Below, piece by piece: positions 61,901-64,000 of a DNA stretch of 64,000 bases. How positions within the stretch are numbered: the stretch's first letter is position 1; every line of letters starts with the position of its first letter. Below the pieces are notes generated by a model, which made no database searches, was not told where the DNA came from, and saw only the letters and a program-made list of their open reading frames with translations. The DNA is from Pegea sp. RAD2-039 (lineage: Eukaryota > Chordata > Thaliacea > Salpida > Salpidae): the NCBI GenBank assembly GCA_034620365.1, contig JAQGEQ010000339.1:62001-126000 (forward strand). Reading direction: 5' to 3'. The translations under genes were made by a program, and so were the position numbers.

Positions 61901-64000
61901 TTTCATTCATAGTTGTAACCTACTAAGTAAATCACGTTTAACTCACTGCAACCAAAATTCATCTCATCAATAAATGCTTACAAAATAATCGAATTTTGAA
62001 GTTGTGCAAGTCTTATAGAATATTTTGGCAAAAGATTGAATGATTTAATTTTGTATAGATTTAAAATCAGCAGTAAAAAGAGTTATTGAAAGATTTCAAG
62101 CTTTTTTTTGGGACAGATGTATTTTCAATCAGCTGTGACTTCAAATATAATCAATTTACAGCAGCAGTCTGCTTCTTTGTGAAAATCTTTTGTTGAAACA
62201 AATTTTAAACCGTCAAAATGGTTTTACTGAATTATGCTTAAATGAGGATTTATTTACAAAATCTTGTTTAACTTATTAGTATTTCAGAAAGTCGACTTGC
62301 CTATTCAGAAAATTCAAAAATTAGAAAATAAAATTACAAAAATATTCTAATGAAAGCTGTTAAAATGTTCATGTTATTTTATATTTTAAACTTTATATAA
62401 AAGCGATAAGTAAAAAACATTTTTTTATAATTAAGATTCAATGTAATCAAATTGAAGCAGTAAAGTTACTGATATTCAATCTAAATGAGTTCAACAATTT
62501 ATTTTTTGTATTTTAAACACAGTTGCTACTTGCTACAATTTAATGAAATGCTATTAGAGAAACCTTGTATACAAACACCTTAAAAATTCAAGAATCAATC
62601 AAAGAAAATCAATCTTAATTATTTTTAAAGCAGTTTTTTATATTTTACAACAATCAGCAGAAAGAAATTAGTAAAGTAGTCAATGTTGTGTTAGTACAGG
62701 AGAGTTCATATTATAATTTAACTGAAAAATTTTTCAAACTCGTTGCAAAACGTCAAGAAAGGTCTTTATTATTTTTATATGCTATTTGATTATTTCATAT
62801 TTACAAAAATTATTTTTATAGAAACATAAATGGTGTTTATAAAAACGAATATCTAAAGTTCTAACAATGTAGATGAAATATTGTGCTGGTTGCAGCAATT
62901 GCTTGTAAATGCAGCTTTTTTACGTTATTTTGAACAATAGTTTGTTATCAACATCTTTAAAAAGGTTTGAAATCTTCTAAATTATTTTATTAGTGGTTTT
63001 AGGATACATCAGTTTAAAAATGTTAAATAAAAGTTAGTTTAGCAACTCATTACTTCTATAAATGCACTTATTTTGCATGCAATAGCCTAAGAGAAACAAA
63101 AATGAAATCTACAACAACGCAATCGAAGATTATTGAAATTTAGTTGGGCTACAATTAACTGTTAAGGACATGGTGTTTTTATAGCTGTATAGCTTTAAGT
63201 TTAATGCAAAACCTAAGAGAATACTAACTCCCAAATAATATATAATCTTTTTTTTCAACAGTTCCAAAACAGAACAAAATTATGATTGTACTATACAATT
63301 ATTTTCTACATACTATTTAAGGTACAAAAGCATGACTTATTAAAGCAAATATGTTTCAGGAATATATAGGTTGAAGTAAATGACTTTCTAGATTTTGTTT
63401 TTTATGCTTTGATAACTTCCTTTTAAAACAGATTTATTTTTGAACATATTTAGTTGATATTGTAAACTAAAGACCGTAAACCACAAATACTCTGTATTAT
63501 TTAAATTAAATTAAATGATGCGATCATCAGTTACAAATTACCTGAAAAATGTTCTCTTTTGAAGATCAGTTGATGAAGATTTGTTAACGTAATTTTACAA
63601 AATATCTAAAAATATTCATAAAAGAAAACAGGGAAAATTAATAAAACCTAAAATGGAGAATTCGTTCACTAATGAAACCAAATCACTTAAAATAGCTCTT
63701 ATAGAGCTTCTTCTAGAGTATTCATTTGCTAATGAATATGTTGTTTTGAAACCAACAAATAGTCACCATCTTGAGAAAAACTACAAAATAAGAAATTGTT
63801 ATTAGGCAATCAAGCTCAAATTTGGTACAGAGAAAATTGAAACCAATTTTAACAATTTTTGGTGAGTCTTATGTTGCATTTATAACTAAACTAAGTATTG
63901 ATGTTTGTTAACAGCTAATTTTTATGAATAATTAATTTTCTCTTCAGTCAGAACATGATTAAAGAAGCATTTTTAGTCTGACAATCCACCTCAATAGATT

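Larger units (their letters stand above)
47772..64000. other. AT-rich gene desert to the end of the window
   Basis: About 16 kb. The longest open frames (102 codons at 55173-55481 minus, 74 codons at 57163-57387 plus) lack family motifs and have AT-driven composition. I see only short local duplications, one isolated TGACGTCA (56497-56504) and a faint gag-like scrap near 59560 that I do not call. No gene is supported. Confidence 0.45.

Noticed and set aside
1..64000. CRISPR arrays, bacterial operons, ribosomal RNA genes and long terminal repeats
   Set aside because: Looked for on both strands; no regularly spaced repeats, ribosome binding sites, rRNA-like blocks or paired long repeats were found.

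Overview
The window is AT-rich DNA (by eye about 70% A+T or more) from a eukaryote, almost certainly an animal. The genes are split by GT..AG introns, many only 48-57 nt long, and two of them belong to motile-cilium families. The exact lineage cannot be fixed from the sequence. An invertebrate that may use spliced-leader trans-splicing (a tunicate, for example) fits the tiny introns, the pyrimidine-AG tracts just ahead of several start codons and the SMC6/ATP6V1F gene pair, but this is inference. There are no bacterial features, CRISPR arrays or recognisable tRNA or rRNA genes.

Layout. 1-1763 (+): the 3' eight exons of a glutathionyl-hydroquinone reductase; the 5' end lies outside. 2.66-3.05 kb: a decayed Ty3/gypsy-type reverse-transcriptase fragment. 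4542-5554 (+): CFAP276, a ciliary microtubule inner protein, four exons. 7045-17134 (-): a 43-exon gene for a CCDC162-type coiled-coil protein of 2,281 residues; every exon joins in phase. 21997-25179 (+): SMC6 in a single exon. 25382-25838 (+): ATP6V1F, starting 202 bp after the SMC6 stop. 26489-27571 (-): an intronless seven-bladed WD40 protein. 30516-35716 (+): a 20-exon secreted M13 (neprilysin-type) metalloprotease with a sushi-like module ahead of the protease domain. 45552-47206 (+): a small secreted, cysteine-containing, dibasic-site-rich protein that I do not recognise.

The least ordinary part is the 45.3-47.8 kb island. It is visibly richer in G+C than the AT desert on both sides. 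One signal-peptide exon ends in phase 2, and downstream there are several candidate terminal exons that all accept that phase, some with their own AATAAA signal. Four perfect TGACGTCA (CRE-type) palindromes lie in or just upstream of this locus. This looks like a peptide-hormone-like gene with alternative 3' ends, but only transcript data can show it.

About 26 kb (35.9-45.3 and 47.8-64.0 kb) holds nothing I can support as a gene. The genes otherwise form no shared pathway: two are ciliary, one is genome maintenance, one is the proton pump, one is a redox enzyme, and two are secreted.
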